Notes: generated from the letters alone by a model not told the origin. A DNA stretch of 64,000 bases from Hymenolepis diminuta (GCA_900708905.1 CAADRB010000013.1:1702763-1766762); one strand, 5' to 3'; shown: positions 27,292 to 39,611, counted from the stretch's first letter. Numbers and translations are program-made.

Positions 27292-27482
27292 TCAAGTTAG
27301 GAAAGGGGACAAAGTAATAAGTATTTGCTCAGCTAAGTATTTAGTCTGAATGGCATAAGCTTTTTGATAAATTGATCGAGAATTCATTGTCAATATTACA
27401 GTATCATTAGGCATCCCAGATAGGATTGTAAGAAATTCATGAAGAACAGTGTCCTCCGTCACTAATGGCATATATTCAGAGC
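27292..27482 (-). CDS. ZYG11-like gene, exon 11 with stop codon
   Basis: The terminal exon runs from acceptor TTTTGCAG, joined in phase 1, to TGA at 27294-27292. It encodes the last 62 residues, starting SEYMPLVTEDTVLHEFL and ending AEQILITLSPFLT. This fits the final helical pair of ZYG11 proteins, which end without a long tail. Confidence 0.85.
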
Positions 27483-30400
27483 CTGCAAAATAAAGGGGAA
27501 GAAAAATTATTTTCAAATGCTTCAAAAATATTAAGATTCCCTAACCAAACAGATGTAGAAGTACATATTTACATAAGCACTTTCATATTATTTGGGTTTA
27601 AATCTTCTTACATTGAGGAAACTAAACACAACTTTAGTAGAATGTGAACAATTTGTCTTTGTTAGATATACTTACATTGATATCGTTTCATGAGTGTATT
27701 GTGGTACGTGATTAAAGCTTTCTACTGCTTCTAGGATGTCTCCAGTATTGAGCTACTAACACTGAACCATTAAATTCTAAAACCCACTATTCCCCAAAGT
27801 CAGAAGGCCGGAAAGCGTCCGCCTAAATCTATTCAAGTAAGGTACAAAATGGACTGTTTTCGAAGGGATGCATTCCACACAGTTTTGACGAACAATTCGT
27901 AGACAAAGCTGAAATTTCTAGAACACGCTGCGTCCTAAATATAAAACAGGATAAACAATACTTATCAATTCGAGAGGCGGCCGAAAATTTAATAAATGAC
28001 ACCTCTAGGCATATTTCCACTCACTTTTGAATAGACTCAACAAATACAAATGAAATACGACACTTTCAATTAATATTTTTACAAATAATGTCATTTTTAG
28101 AGGCTGGTGAAAATCGATGATTGATAGCATACCAATAAGCGTTGGGGTGCAGGTATTTGAACGTAATGAGAATTTTGCTTGAACCGATTATAAATAATTG
28201 TATTGTTTGAAGAATACTTATAAGAAACATTTAGGGAGAAATCCTTCACCCTACGGCTGTGAATCGATAAAAGTTAATTTGTCCTGTATTGCATGAAAGG
28301 TAAATGTAATGGTGAAAATGGAAGTCAGGTAACTGCAATGTCACGAAGTAGAAATAATTAACAGTAATAGGGAAATGTAGGGATTTGAGAAGCGACAGAA
28401 AAGATTATTGTAGAGAGTTCAAGAGTCTGCCAATGTAAAAAAAGAGTGACGTTCTTTAAGATAATCTGGCGAAATACGGGAGAGAAGTTTGAATTGTTTG
28501 ATCAAATATGTTGACTTCTATTTTTTAACCTGAAGACCATGGTCGTACTGATTTCATTTGTACAGCATAATTTGACCCACAAATATAGAAAAACGCCACA
28601 AAATCCAGACGCCTGGATTTTGGACATGGTCTTGTCGCCTCACTTTCGTCGTATGTGCAGGATTGCAGTGTATTAGTAATTGATAAATGAAGCGTTCCAC
28701 TGATCCATTCCCAAAACATTACAATATAAGTTCACTATCTAGTGAATGGAATTGCCAACCCTACGGTCTAAGTATGATCAGTAGAGTGAGTAGCAGAATT
28801 TTTGTTCCTCTAAAAGGAGGCTCCATGACGCTACCACCTATTTCTAGGATGAGTGTTGAGAAATGATCTCCTAAATGGACTCGAAAGTTCATAATTTCGC
28901 TACTCATCACGTTACTGATTTAGATATGGCTCGAAATGTTGACGAAACAGGTATATAATTATCTATGCATTCATTTGAAAAATGTCAACTTGTGAGAGAG
29001 CGGAATTCGAAATGCAAAACCCTTTTCATCGAAACAAATTTTTTTATTTTATAATTTACAGTTTATTATTAAAATTGATGACACATTGGTTGACGTAAAT
29101 AGGGCTAATTAAAACTGTTGCTTCATTTTAGTGAACACGTAAGCACGCCGTTACAACAACAACAACAATGCTCGGTTGAATTTTCCCTTTCATTTAATTC
29201 ATCATTAACTTCAACTTTAAATAATTCCCAAATATAAATCCCCGTATGTCAGCCTGATCTTAATATGTGTTTTCGATATCGAAGACTCCCCGGTGTCCTT
29301 AAGACCTGATCAACACTGGATCCAGTGGTGTCAACTTATTGACTCAGCTTGACCCGACTCCTCGACCATCGTTCGTTAGACCTTATCAAACTAGGTTATC
29401 TTCAGTCCTCGATTATATTTATCGTTTTTCCCGATTGACCTGCCCTCTTTATCGCCTGATGCAATGATGTCATGTCAGATTCGAATCATAATCGATCTAA
29501 TAACTGGTTAATAAAATCAGCGGGTAATTTAAATAACTTCTCGGAATATATGAGCGGACGCTCTCTGTCTAACCGAGACAGCTTGTTGCAGCATAGCAAG
29601 AAAAAGCGGGTGGCCATACGCCATCTCTGCAGGCCAGTTTAAACGCCACTGCCTACTGCTTAGATTACTATCAACTCAAAACTCTCTGACTAACTTAAAA
29701 CTTGACTGTGATGTGTTCCTTACAGCTTCTATAGTCAAGCACCTACTTCGCTACAACGCAAATTATAGAACAATAATATACACTTACGAGAGACAGTTAA
29801 AGCATGTCGAAGAGAATATAAAGCCCAGAGACGAATTTCTACTTCAGTGTTTTGATCAAAAATGATGGATCGCATTGATTGAAATGAGGGAAATTCAGTC
29901 AATTGGAACATTGTTGGTCTAAAAAATGTTACCCAATATGATATTGTCAAGCCCTACGAAACAGAAAACTTTTTTCAATGCCACACTAATTAAAAATAAA
30001 ATCAGTACGATATGGATACTGACCAGAATCGAAAGAGAAGTAGGTTTTCTATCTATTCCATCAATGATCCACGATTCATTGGGTTGACAAGCCAAGTGTG
30101 CAAGGATATGCGCTGCGTAAAAGCCGACCTCTGGCGTTGAGTGGTGTAGTAATTGGCTGTATAAATATTTATAAATGTATACTATAACTCATTAAGATAG
30201 AGTTCGAAATTTGGTGTTCTAGTACTCGCATTATCGGACATCAAACACAACTAAAAGGTTTGCATTGAAGAGAAACTTTATGTGTGAATTAGGCACTTTG
30301 CAAAAAAAAGTAAGATCTGAAGCCACTGGCAGACTCCTTTGCCTAGTAGAGGGGTGTTATAAGAGTTACATTAAAGGAGGATGGCCGCAAAATCACTTGA

Positions 30401-33400
30401 AAACTTCTCATCCACAGTTTGCGTATGAAGAGTAAGATGAAGAAAAGAGAGAACAAGCCTTATAGGGGTTAAAATAGGAAAGTGGTCGATCTGATAATTC
30501 TGGACCTCAGGCGAAGTAACATTCTCCTGATTTCCTGACTCGCACTACAAATGCCTAAATACTCCCTCTTTAAAGTGCACATGCTCCCTCTTCATGAGCT
30601 CTCACTTCCCATATGCCTAGATATTTCCATGAAAAATAAATAAACAAAGGCTTATTTAAAATTTTCACATTAAATTCCAAAATAATTTAAAATACTCATA
30701 ACGGTTATATGGTAACATCAATGTACCTACTTAAAAGTGTGAATGAAATAGGCCGACATCAAAAAATGCTTTAATGAGGGGATTTCGGACACAAGGCTCT
30801 AAAATGAGAGTAATATCAAATCAAAATGGGAGAATGTCTGTATTATTTTAGAAGACTCGGGTGAAATATCCTACCAATATCGTAAGACACAATGCATATG
30901 CCATGTTTTTTCGAGTTACACTCAGATTCTCTGCATTCTAAAAAAAATACAAAGGTGAAAATCCACTAATTTTGAACTAGATAATATCTAATCTTAAGTT
31001 CTTATCACCTCGAGAAGCTGATGATGGTAACAAATGTACAATACTCTTTGACAGTCGACCACGATTTAACCATCATCCCAGTGCCCCGACAAACAGGACA
31101 CATATCCTTGTTGTATGTTAAGTGTGGTGTACTTTGTCACAATTAATAATCTCGCTTCTCCAATTAAAACTTGTGCCTCCCGAGCAGGTGTTAACTACTT
31201 AATAAGGGTTCCTTTGTGAGAATTTTTAGTGATATATTTTATCCTGACCCAAATCAGACTCCCATGCTTTTAAAAAGTCAAAATGGCCAATTGTAACTTA
31301 TGATTTGTGTGATAGACTATATAAATGATCCATTATTGGAAAGCTGTGTAACTAATTGTGCTGCGAAGTACCCATGGAGGTTTCCGAAGCCATAAGTGTA
31401 ACTGAAATAACGGTTTTGAAATGTCCACCTATTCTTCACTTAGAATTGAGCTTCATTAGAACAAATTTTCTCAATTATCACTTAAATTTAGCCCCTTCGA
31501 ACTAATGGTCTGCTGCCTGACTGATTCAATTTGCCATTAAACCAACAACATAAAGCACCGACCTTAAGAAATAGTTCACAGATTTTCACTCCACCGATTT
31601 GAATGAACACTTTGATCGCTTCGGGACAGTTGTTAAGGAAGCGCCACAGTACGCCTAGAGCAACAAAGTGAAGTCGGAAGTTTGATGGATGTGAAGGAAT
31701 ATAAAAAACTCCTTCATCTCCGTGAATGTATGCGAATGTTGAGTTTTTACCATTCTCTGTTAGTGCCCGTACATCTTCTGCCGGTAAACCCAACTTCACA
31801 GCATAATTCAATAAACACTGCAGGCGCGAAATATTCGCGGTAATGATCATCTTCTCGTCTTGTGATAACTATTAAGGAGATACATTGTCTGTTAACGTCC
31901 AAGTACGCAAAAGAAATTAAAATTAATTGCTGGCGTTTTATAGTGTTGTCACCATGCTCCTCTTTCTGAAAACCTCCATTGTAACTTCTTTTCAAACCAA
32001 ATATATGACACGTTCGGGACGAATAGCATATCTGTATCCATTCAAATTTTTCAGCTCTTCTTACTACTTTTGCAGATCGCTCCATTTCTTCCTCATCACT
32101 GCGTCAGTTATGGAACAGACACTCTCAACAACCACAAGCACCACCTCTCCGAGCAACGATACAACTGCAAGTATGCGAAATACCCATATAAAATTCATTT
32201 TGCACATCAGTCATATGCAATACGTCGTTGGCCAGCGTGCCTCTCGCTGCCTTCAGTCAAAGTGGGGAAATATTTGTAGTGGTTTCCTAAGTATTTAGGT
32301 TTTTTCTGCTTAAATTTATCTGCCTGTGCGATCCTAAAATCCTCTGAGATAGCAATCAATTCAACCACATCTAATCAGTGTAGTCGATCGTTGTGGACTA
32401 ACTTAACACCTAAGTGCATATAGAGCGTCACTGTTACCGTTCTACTTAAAATTGCTTTCGCCCTCCTATAACGCACCCCATCCGCTCTGTGTACAGATAA
32501 AGCAATCTTTCGGACCATTCCATCTCTCTTTTGCATGTCCACCTCACGAAGTTTTCAGTTAATGAACCTGATATTGCAAATACGATCTCTCATAAATCTG
32601 TTGTGAGGATTGGTTAGTGCAAACACCTAAAATATTTTCGAGACCACCAAATAAAGACGAACCGCTACGACTAAGAATGATAATTCTGGATCTGCTTGGC
32701 CCGGATTGGATCGAAGAATTGTTATTGATGGAACTGTTAATGAGTTAAGTAGGTGATCGATTATTGGCAAGACCCAAATAGGTGAAATTCAGTTCCTATC
32801 CAAAATAGCTGCTTTAGATTAAAAATAGGGCAGTCAAAACAATTTAAATAATGCTTGATGTGGAAGCCTACAAGGGTTTGAAATAAGGGAAGGCACCCGA
32901 AACGATTTCAGTTCACAGGCGAAATCTATGGATTGATAGGAGAAAGTCAAGTTGAAAGAGTGGATTTGGCGTGGACAACAAATATCTTGCATTCTGAGCA
33001 GAATTTCTAAAAATTCCTGCTTTTCGATCTCAAAATTGAAGCCCCGTCACACTGTTCTATTAATTAACCCTAAACTAATCAAGAAGATCTGCCCATTTTA
33101 TACACTGCTAACTTCTTTAATAAAATTCGTTATCTAGGCTACTAATCTTCGCCATTCTTCATCCTGACTATGGATAATGGTAGATTAATGTGGAAAATAT
33201 TCAAGTATATATCATTTGACATGAGCATTAGCAACAAACTTACCCATTTGGAGAAACTCTTTAATGCGTGAAAAGTCGATTCAGTTTGCCAATCATAAGT
33301 CCCGTAGTAATTGAAATAATCGAATAACATTTTTGCGTGTTTCTCGTGATCAAACTTCTAAAAATGAAATTCTAATTAGCAAACGTGTATCATCATCAAT

Positions 33401-36400
33401 TTCGTCAGTTTAAAACTTACAACTCTGCGTAGCAGTACGTCTGAACACAAACCACTGAAACAAATTGATTCAATCATGTCATCTTCTATTGACATCCATT
33501 TTTTCCTTTTCAAGAGGGAGATGATATTGTTGAAAATCTGAGCTAGGAATTCACCGGGAAAAAATTCGTTGTTTGGGGCTGATGACAATAGTACGAGCAT
33601 TCGTGCACAATACAACATTAAAGTGCTGTCATTCGCATGATTTCGCAGAAATCTTAAAAATGTCTAAAATGCAAGCACACCTAATTAATATATGCAAATG
33701 GACTAATGAGTGTACTGTAATATTAAAGTGTTTTAATCGATATCAACTAGCTGCTCTGACCTGTTAGAGGAGATATATGTGAATGCTCACGTATTATAAT
33801 TATTGAGGTCCCTCGGTTTGTTAAGCATATAAGGGTTCGCTAATCTTCAAGTTCTTTCCCTGGTTCGCCATTTCTCCCTTCTCAGACATACCTAACCGAT
33901 CGACTCAGGAGCATCATTCCAACGTGCATTGGGAACATCACTGTTGACAAGGCTTAACCCAAACCCTCAGTGGATCGATCCATACTGACCTGTCCCAAAG
34001 TGGAGTAGAACAGTCACTGTTGCCAAGGCCCGATCAACACACTCAAACATTTTTGTTCTCCGAGTATCTGCTTTTTATAGCTCTCAATTTCCACTTTATA
34101 AATCTGCAGATGCTCAGACCCAAGGAGGAAGAAGTAAGAAGACTTGTTGCTCAAACAACCACCAACTATTGAGAAAGTAAATGTACTTATATATAGATGT
34201 TTGGATATAATTGGTTAACTAGTTGATCCTTATTGGCAGCAATGGATTCTTCGCTGGTAATCTTTCATATACAAGTTTCCCCTCCCTACGCTATATAGAC
34301 AGCCAGGTCCACCCGCAATTATAGCCGCTACACGCATGCACTCTCTCGTGGATGCTAATCCTCTTCTCTCTTCTACACCCTGGTTTTCTAGTGATAATTG
34401 GTACGAAATAGAAGAGATATGATGAAAAATATCTAGCGGTCATATATCATCTACGTAACTGTCAAACTTCCTTCTCAAAGTGTTTCATCAATACGACTGT
34501 TTCATTAAAAGTTAGGATAACAGTCCACCTTCGGTAAATTACACAATACAGACTTCCGAAAACACAGTCGTACTCGCGTCTGACAAAAATAGTGGTATCA
34601 AATTATTCTCCTGACTTGAAATTTTTTTCATTAGGATTAACAAGTTTTACCTTAGTTTTTCTTAAATATTTTACATTAAAATGTTCTATTATGACTCTGA
34701 CGTTTTCCGATACCGCGATGTGTAATATGCTTAAAGGCAGCAATTAAAAACAATACCTACTTTGTATTCCACCAACCGATCGTGTTGGTATCTCACGATA
34801 TGATATTTATATAACATAAATTTTTCTTTTCTAACCTCATTTTCTTGATTTTGGACATTTTCTTTGTTTGTTTAATCCTAACGAGCTTGGTTAATTTCTC
34901 AACACATCCACGTTGATGACCGTTGAGCATAAATCATGGTTTCAAATGAAAGAACTCTATTTATTGTTTTCGCTTTATGAAAAAAGATTAATTTTCCAAT
35001 ACTGCAAAGACATCATGTTCATGTCTGAGGTGTGGACACTGACTCATAGGTCTCCTCGGCCTCTCTATGTATTACGGACCTACGCACCCTAATTGTCAGT
35101 TAGTTAGCCACAAAAACGGGCACGAAACCTGTCAACCGACTTATTATATCTTATTTCGTTTGTTTCTCATAGTCCAGCTTGCTCTAGCTCAATACTGATG
35201 CACTTCTTCATCTCTCCATTTCCTTTTCCTACTCATTCCTCTTTTCTGCACTCATTCATTTCAAGTTTTTCAATATGCCTGTGGCCCTACTCAGCACCTA
35301 GTTATTCCACTTGGAAAGAGTTCTTGTATGCTGTTAGCCTTTGAGAAGATTATTAGCTCTTGAAGGGAAAATTTAGCATAGTTTGGTGGAGCTCTTAAAG
35401 TAGCTTTATTGTCGGGGTTTGAGCTGCATTATCCTATGGCATTTGCTTATAAAGCATGCTGTAGCAGATATTGCCATTTTCACTTTAATTGGGGTGAATG
35501 TACGAACTTTACAGAATTTTAAAACGTACCACTCGAAAATCAGCATTGAGAAATTCTTTTACGATATTTAAATTTTCACTAAAGTTCCACTCGATATTTT
35601 CTGGATTAAAATTTTCCATTGTCAACAAGTTCCATAAAGGCTTTCCACTGTCACCAAGCACCTAAAATTACAAAATATGTTAGTACATGCTGATAAAGAA
35701 AGAAATTATTTAACTGAATGATTCAGAACTTATAAAATAACAGGATAACAATATGAAGGTAACGGTTTCCCTCTTTTGTTTACAGACGCATACAAGTGAG
35801 AATTTACACAACTTGCTTTCTCATCATGAATTGGTGTTATAGAGGTTTAAGTCGATTTTCCACTTTATCAATCAGTCAGATATTTAAATGGCCCTGTGCA
35901 CAATGCTTTAAGGTACCGTTGAAAGAGATAAGTAATTAAATTCACAGCTCTATTCCGAAAAAACTAATTTGTGGAATATCTTATCAAAATATAGGCTGCA
36001 GCCGTCAAATGACGACTCTTACGTCCGCTGAGCCTACCGCTATAGAATGACAGACAAAATCAGCCCCACTTCACGTGAAATACAATACCATTGTCAAATG
36101 CGTAGTTTAGACGTGTAACCCAGCTCTTCTTCCAACAATTTCCTCTCTTTTCTCTCACCTAACTCTGCGATCGTCCAATACACCACTGCGCCATCTTAAT
36201 TCTCGTTCTTTTGGTTTGGAAAAGGTGCTGCATCCTGTTAGCCTGTATTATTATTAAATTTGAAAGGGTTTACCTCAGTCAGATTAAAAAAGTAACTTTA
36301 CCAAAGAGACTAGCGCTACTTTAGAACTATTTAAAAAATATGATCTTCCATTTGTTATAAAACACTATTAATAAGCCTCCGGAATAAATAAATATCTCGA

Positions 36401-37440
36401 ATGAGTCAACTTGCCAAAACACCCGGATAATCTGCCTCAATTTTGACAACTTCACGCGAATCAAAACCATTTCTACCATTACATAATACGAGACATTTCA
36501 AATTGCGATGAGTTAAAATAAAATTCCTAAAATATAAGATACGACTACGGGTTTATGCACTGAATCAGCTATTAAGAATGCTTAATATAAGCAGACTAAT
36601 ATCTGACCTGATTTCAGCAGCCGTGGCCAAAAAGAGGTTGCCGTTCATTTCAAAATGTTCCAGGATTGGCAGACGATCATAAGAGCACAGGTGCCTACCA
36701 AATAAGCTAAGATGGCTATTACGGTTTTTGGTATACGTTACGTCTAGATGTTGAAGACCTTTCAATTCAATTAACGTTAACATCACGTCACTTTCAATGG
36801 TGTTCAAATCGTAATCAATATTGCGCATTATAAGGCCTTCGAGATTTTCTCCGTATATTCTAAGTGGGTTAATATTCCTTACCCTAGTCGTTGAAATATT
36901 CAACCACTTGAGCAGCGGAACCTCTTCAACGATAATATTTAAATTTTCGTTGGTGAGAGTGGTGGAACTGAGGTCAAGATTTTGCAGATTAGTAAGTACA
37001 CCCAGAGACATGAAATCTTCACTAGTGGTAATTGCATTTGTTACACGAAGGGTCTTGAGATTTCTAAGTGTTTCCTCACTCTGATAACGCAGAATCTCAG
37101 AGAGATTTTCGTTTACTCCTTTGTGTCTAATTTTTATCGATCTCAAAGTAAAATGTCGCAGAAAATTGAGCAATCGAATTGGAATGTAGCGTACGTCAAA
37201 ATCGACGGAATTCAAATGAACAAACCTGAAGGAAAAGAGATCTAAATGTTCTGGCTGAAGAATTAGTAGAAGAGTTAATTCCTCCAGAATTTGACCAGCA
37301 GCTTCAGCATTAATGAAGGATGATGTATGAAGTGTTCTCCAAACTAACTTTGGAGTAAGGCAATCAGAGCATCTGGTAGTCAGCCTATCAATATTTTCCG
37401 CAATATTACGAACACAAATATCTTTTAGCATATGTACCAT
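27292..37440 (-). CDS. ZYG11/ZER1-like Cullin-2 ubiquitin ligase substrate receptor, 11 exons
   Basis: Predicted substrate-recognition subunit of a CRL2 (Cullin-2, Elongin B/C) ubiquitin ligase. Exons: 36608-37440, 36421-36526, 35530-35661, 33421-33663, 33244-33357, 31563-31868, 30875-30937, 30731-30798, 30024-30156, 29788-29953, 27292-27482. Joined they give 784 residues and a stop; human ZYG11B is 744 and ZER1 766. The N-terminus has a BC-box-like helix (MLKDICVRNI), then leucine-rich repeats at about 90-275 (LTNLQNLDLSSTTL, LKGLQHLDVTYTK), then armadillo/HEAT-like repeats from about 315. Late motifs match the family: EVGFYAAHILAHL and EIRLWALYSLRHAL. In the degron pocket only Trp551 and Glu604 are kept. 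The start is the first in-frame ATG after a stop; an upstream non-coding exon is possible. ZYG11 versus ZER1 cannot be decided here. Confidence 0.85.
29788..29953 (-). CDS. ZYG11-like gene, exon 10
   Basis: A 166-base exon, phase 0 in and phase 1 out, from acceptor TTCGTAG to donor GTAAGT. A closer TTTTTTAG acceptor was rejected because it puts TGA in frame. It encodes YWVTFFRPTM and EIRLWALYSLRHALTVS, matching the YRSFNPFFPLL and VQLWAVWAMQHV motifs of the family. The intron before it is only 70 bases. Confidence 0.85.
30024..30156 (-). CDS. ZYG11-like gene, exon 9
   Basis: A 133-base exon, phase 2 in and phase 0 out, from acceptor TTATACAG to donor GTCAGT. It encodes QLLHHSTPEVGFYAAHILAH, a clear match to the HSVEVEVSYFAAGIIAHL motif of ZYG11B. 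Confidence 0.88.
30731..30798 (-). CDS. ZYG11-like gene, exon 8 (second half of the degron pocket)
   Basis: A 68-base exon, phase 0 in and phase 2 out, from acceptor CATTTTAG to donor GTAGGT. It encodes SLVSEIPSLKHFLMSAYF, aligning with NNIAEVQELHSELMWKDF of ZYG11B. Its phase-2 end is exactly what the next exon needs. Confidence 0.78.
30875..30937 (-). CDS. ZYG11-like gene, exon 7
   Basis: A 63-base exon, phase 0 at both ends, between acceptor TTTTTTAG and donor GTAGGA. It encodes NAENLSVTRKNMAYALCLTI and a final Leu. It aligns with the helix before the NNIAE motif of ZYG11B. Confidence 0.75.
31563..31868 (-). CDS. ZYG11-like gene, exon 6 (first half of the degron pocket)
   Basis: A 306-base exon, phase 0 at both ends. 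The acceptor is TTAATAG; the donor GTCGGT is weak. It encodes the helix FVALGVLWRFLNNCPEA, which aligns with the ALWNLTDESPT helix of ZYG11B that binds the N-terminal glycine. Confidence 0.82.
33244..33357 (-). CDS. ZYG11-like gene, exon 5
   Basis: A 114-base exon, phase 0 at both ends, from acceptor TTTTTAG to donor GTAAGT. It encodes KFDHEKHAKMLFDYFNYYG, which aligns with the FNRFEAAKLVMQWL helix of human ZYG11B. Confidence 0.85.
33421..33663 (-). CDS. ZYG11-like gene, exon 4 (armadillo-like repeats)
   Basis: A 243-base exon, phase 0 at both ends, from acceptor CATTTTAG to donor GTAAGT. It encodes paired helices including TFLRFLRNHAND, YCARMLVLLSSA and ESICFSGLCSDVLLR; the last matches the CLLSLCSDRIL motif of human ZYG11B. 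Confidence 0.85.
35530..35661 (-). CDS. ZYG11-like gene, exon 3
   Basis: A 132-base exon, phase 0 at both ends, with acceptor TAATTTTAG (a TACTAAC branch-point-like sequence lies about 20 bases upstream) and donor GTACGT. It encodes VLGDSGKPLWNLLTMEN and the helix leading into the armadillo-like region. Confidence 0.75.
36421..36526 (-). CDS. ZYG11-like gene, exon 2
   Basis: Acceptor TATTTTAG joins in phase 2 to give RNFILTHRNLKCLVLCNG, which matches the last leucine-rich repeat of the family. The 3' edge is uncertain: only a phase-0 end joins the next exon in an open frame, and the one that fits uses a weak GTTTTG donor. Better-looking GTGTTT two bases earlier would break the frame. Confidence 0.6.
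36608..37440 (-). CDS. ZYG11-like gene, exon 1 (BC-box-like helix and leucine-rich repeats)
   Basis: An 833-base exon from ATG 37440-37438 to donor GTCAGA (phase 2). The frame is open upstream to a TAA at 37491-37489 with no earlier ATG. It encodes the BC-box-like segment and several repeats with the spacing LxxLxxLxLS. Family proteins open with the same kind of helix, which supports this start. Confidence 0.85.
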
Positions 37441-38610
37441 CCCAGGAGCAAAAAGATGCACAAAAGTGATATTCAAGAAAGTAAAATTTTAAAATTGTAA
37501 TGAAAACATTTCTGCTCGCTCGACCTTGATTGAACGCTGGTGATTGCTGTTAAGCCTCACTGACTTCTTGTCATTAACTAGGCTTAAGATTACAACGAAA
37601 TCTCACGCACCATTTTGCTAAAAGCAGGAGATCGAATTTTTGAAACATTCGAGCAATCAGCTGTGGACCTAAGTTCAAGTAGGTTCTCTCTTATGTTTTT
37701 GTGCTGTTTTTTTCTGAAGTCAACATGTTTTTAATGCCAATTGAGCCATCGCAAAATAGGGTATTATGAGACTCAGAACACCTTCAACTGAAAGGCTGTA
37801 CTCTGGAGGTACCTTTTCAAAAAGTTAGGTAATATTTGTGGAGGTTATTTTCATCTTGCTCAGCATTAACGACGCCCTTGAAGTGTATGGCTAATACATT
37901 TGAAGAAATGAGAATATCCCGGTTCAGAACAAATTAGCGTATCGTGTCTATTTAGTGTGGAAAATCATCACGGAAACGACATTTCAAAACAAAATAAATG
38001 GACACTAGATGATTGAATATGTACTGCTTTTAACTAATTAATTGTAAGGAACATATAATATTGGGAACAGGATCGGAAATATCACCAAGCAACTTCACCG
38101 AACATAAAAATTCATAAAATCGGTTCTTGATTTAAAAGGACAAGACTGTATCTTTATTGAACTTGCTAGATTCACATGTCGTTTTATTTCTAAAATGCAT
38201 CGATTCCGAAAATTTATTTTTTTAATTAAAATGATAATTAATTATTAAATGTTAATTTGAGCATTCACGAGATGTATTAATGTATACTAATTACACAACT
38301 CATTAGGGAATTTACATAATTTGAATGAAAATTTCACAATTCTGAAACACAGTTTTTCTTTTTTTATAATTCTTTTCGAATAGTTTTCTAAGTGAGGAAG
38401 AAAAATTTTAGGGTAGATGTACTAGGGATACAAATTACAAAAGTTAGAGATGATTTTATGAACATTAATATGCAATCCCAAAATCTGAAAAACTTGATGT
38501 TTCATATTTAAAAGGATTTAAAAATGGCCTGTATTCCTTGTTTAATTAAACTTAAAATTGGTATCAAATCAGCAAATAAAAGTCAGATCCCTTTTTCCCA
38601 TCTACGCTTG

Positions 38611-38933
38611 TTGATCGATTTTCGATACTTTAAGTGATGGATGAGTCACTGTAGGCTCAGTCCGTTTTTATCAATTTGCAAATTTCTCAGTGAGTCGGTG
38701 AATCAGCACATATTAAATAATGTTTAACTTAGTTAAGTTAATCACATTAATGAATCTGGAGCTCAACGCAATGAAGTGTTCTAACTTTCAATAGAAATTA
38801 GCTCAAAAATGCTATTCGTTATACAAGTAAATGGAAAAGGCCTTCTCTACTTAAATTACATAAGCGTTTATCGATCGATTTTCAGCGGACTGAGTAGAAA
38901 ATGACTCATCGTTGACTCAGCCCACTCTTTATC
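38611..38933. repeat. Duplicated block with AP-1-like sites
   Basis: Two related segments, 38611-38672 and 38871-38933, share GATCGATTTTC, a TGA(G/C)TCA element, a CTCAG(T/C)CC block and TTTATC in the same order. TGAGTCA occurs at 38642 and TGACTCA at 38902 and 38913. The block lies about 1.2 kb upstream of the ZYG11-like start. Confidence 0.4.
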
Positions 38934-39430
38934 GGTATTGGGAATTCCTGAATATTCAAAGCCTTAACACGATTACTTTACTTGCATCAATGTTCCTTTC
39001 TAAATGGCACGATTTTTAAACAAAGGCCTACAATTATGAGCCATTTAAATCCACATTAGCTGATGCAGTTAATAAGCGATAGCTGATGTGGGATTCCGCA
39101 GTCACACAGTCGCCATAAACTCTCAAGCTCACTGGCCTCGAATAAAGCCAGTGGTGCGAATACGTGCTTGCATGCGTCACTAGTTGGCGGACGGCCTAGC
39201 CAAAGAGCACACGAGCGAAAATCGACTGTTCTAAACTCTAGATGTCTGCCCTTGGGTTTCGATCTTCCTGTCTCTATCTTGACAGACGCGAAATTTTAGA
39301 CTAACTCCATAGTAGAACATCTGACCTAAAATCAATTTCTTAATGAAGTGCATGATCCGAAAGGCGACTCTATCCACACTGAAATTCAAAGAGAAGCATG
39401 GTAAAACTGGCTTAAATTTGATGTGATTTA

Positions 39431-39611
39431 TATCCAACCAATAGTATGCTGACCAAACAGAGACCTGATTGGTTATCATGTAGTGCAATTACCACTCAGA
39501 TAAGAGCTGTTGCTATCCCATGCTTTTGATTGGTTGGAGCAGTTATTACGAGAAAGTATGCTCCTAAAATACCATTTCTGCATTTTGAGGGTCGTTGAAC
39601 GGAATCAGACT
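39431..39611 (+). promoter_or_regulatory. Candidate promoter and non-coding first exon of MCT gene 2
   Basis: Three CCAAT/ATTGG elements lie at 39438, 39468 and 39529, followed by a donor-like GTGAGT at 39612. The layout parallels the CCAAT cluster and donor found before MCT gene 1. It would imply a 9.4 kb first intron ending at 49026. Another CCAAT cluster at 43295-43476 is an alternative. Confidence 0.25.

Noticed and set aside
29900..29941. TTTTTTAG acceptor as the start of ZYG11-like exon 10
   Set aside because: Joined to the preceding phase-0 exon it gives an in-frame TGA. The acceptor at 29954 keeps the frame and adds a family-like segment.
33930..34040. Two similar segments around CACTGTTGACAAGGC and CACTGTTGCCAAGGC
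   Set aside because: This is a real short similarity about 90 bases apart in an intron, but too short to assign to a family or function.
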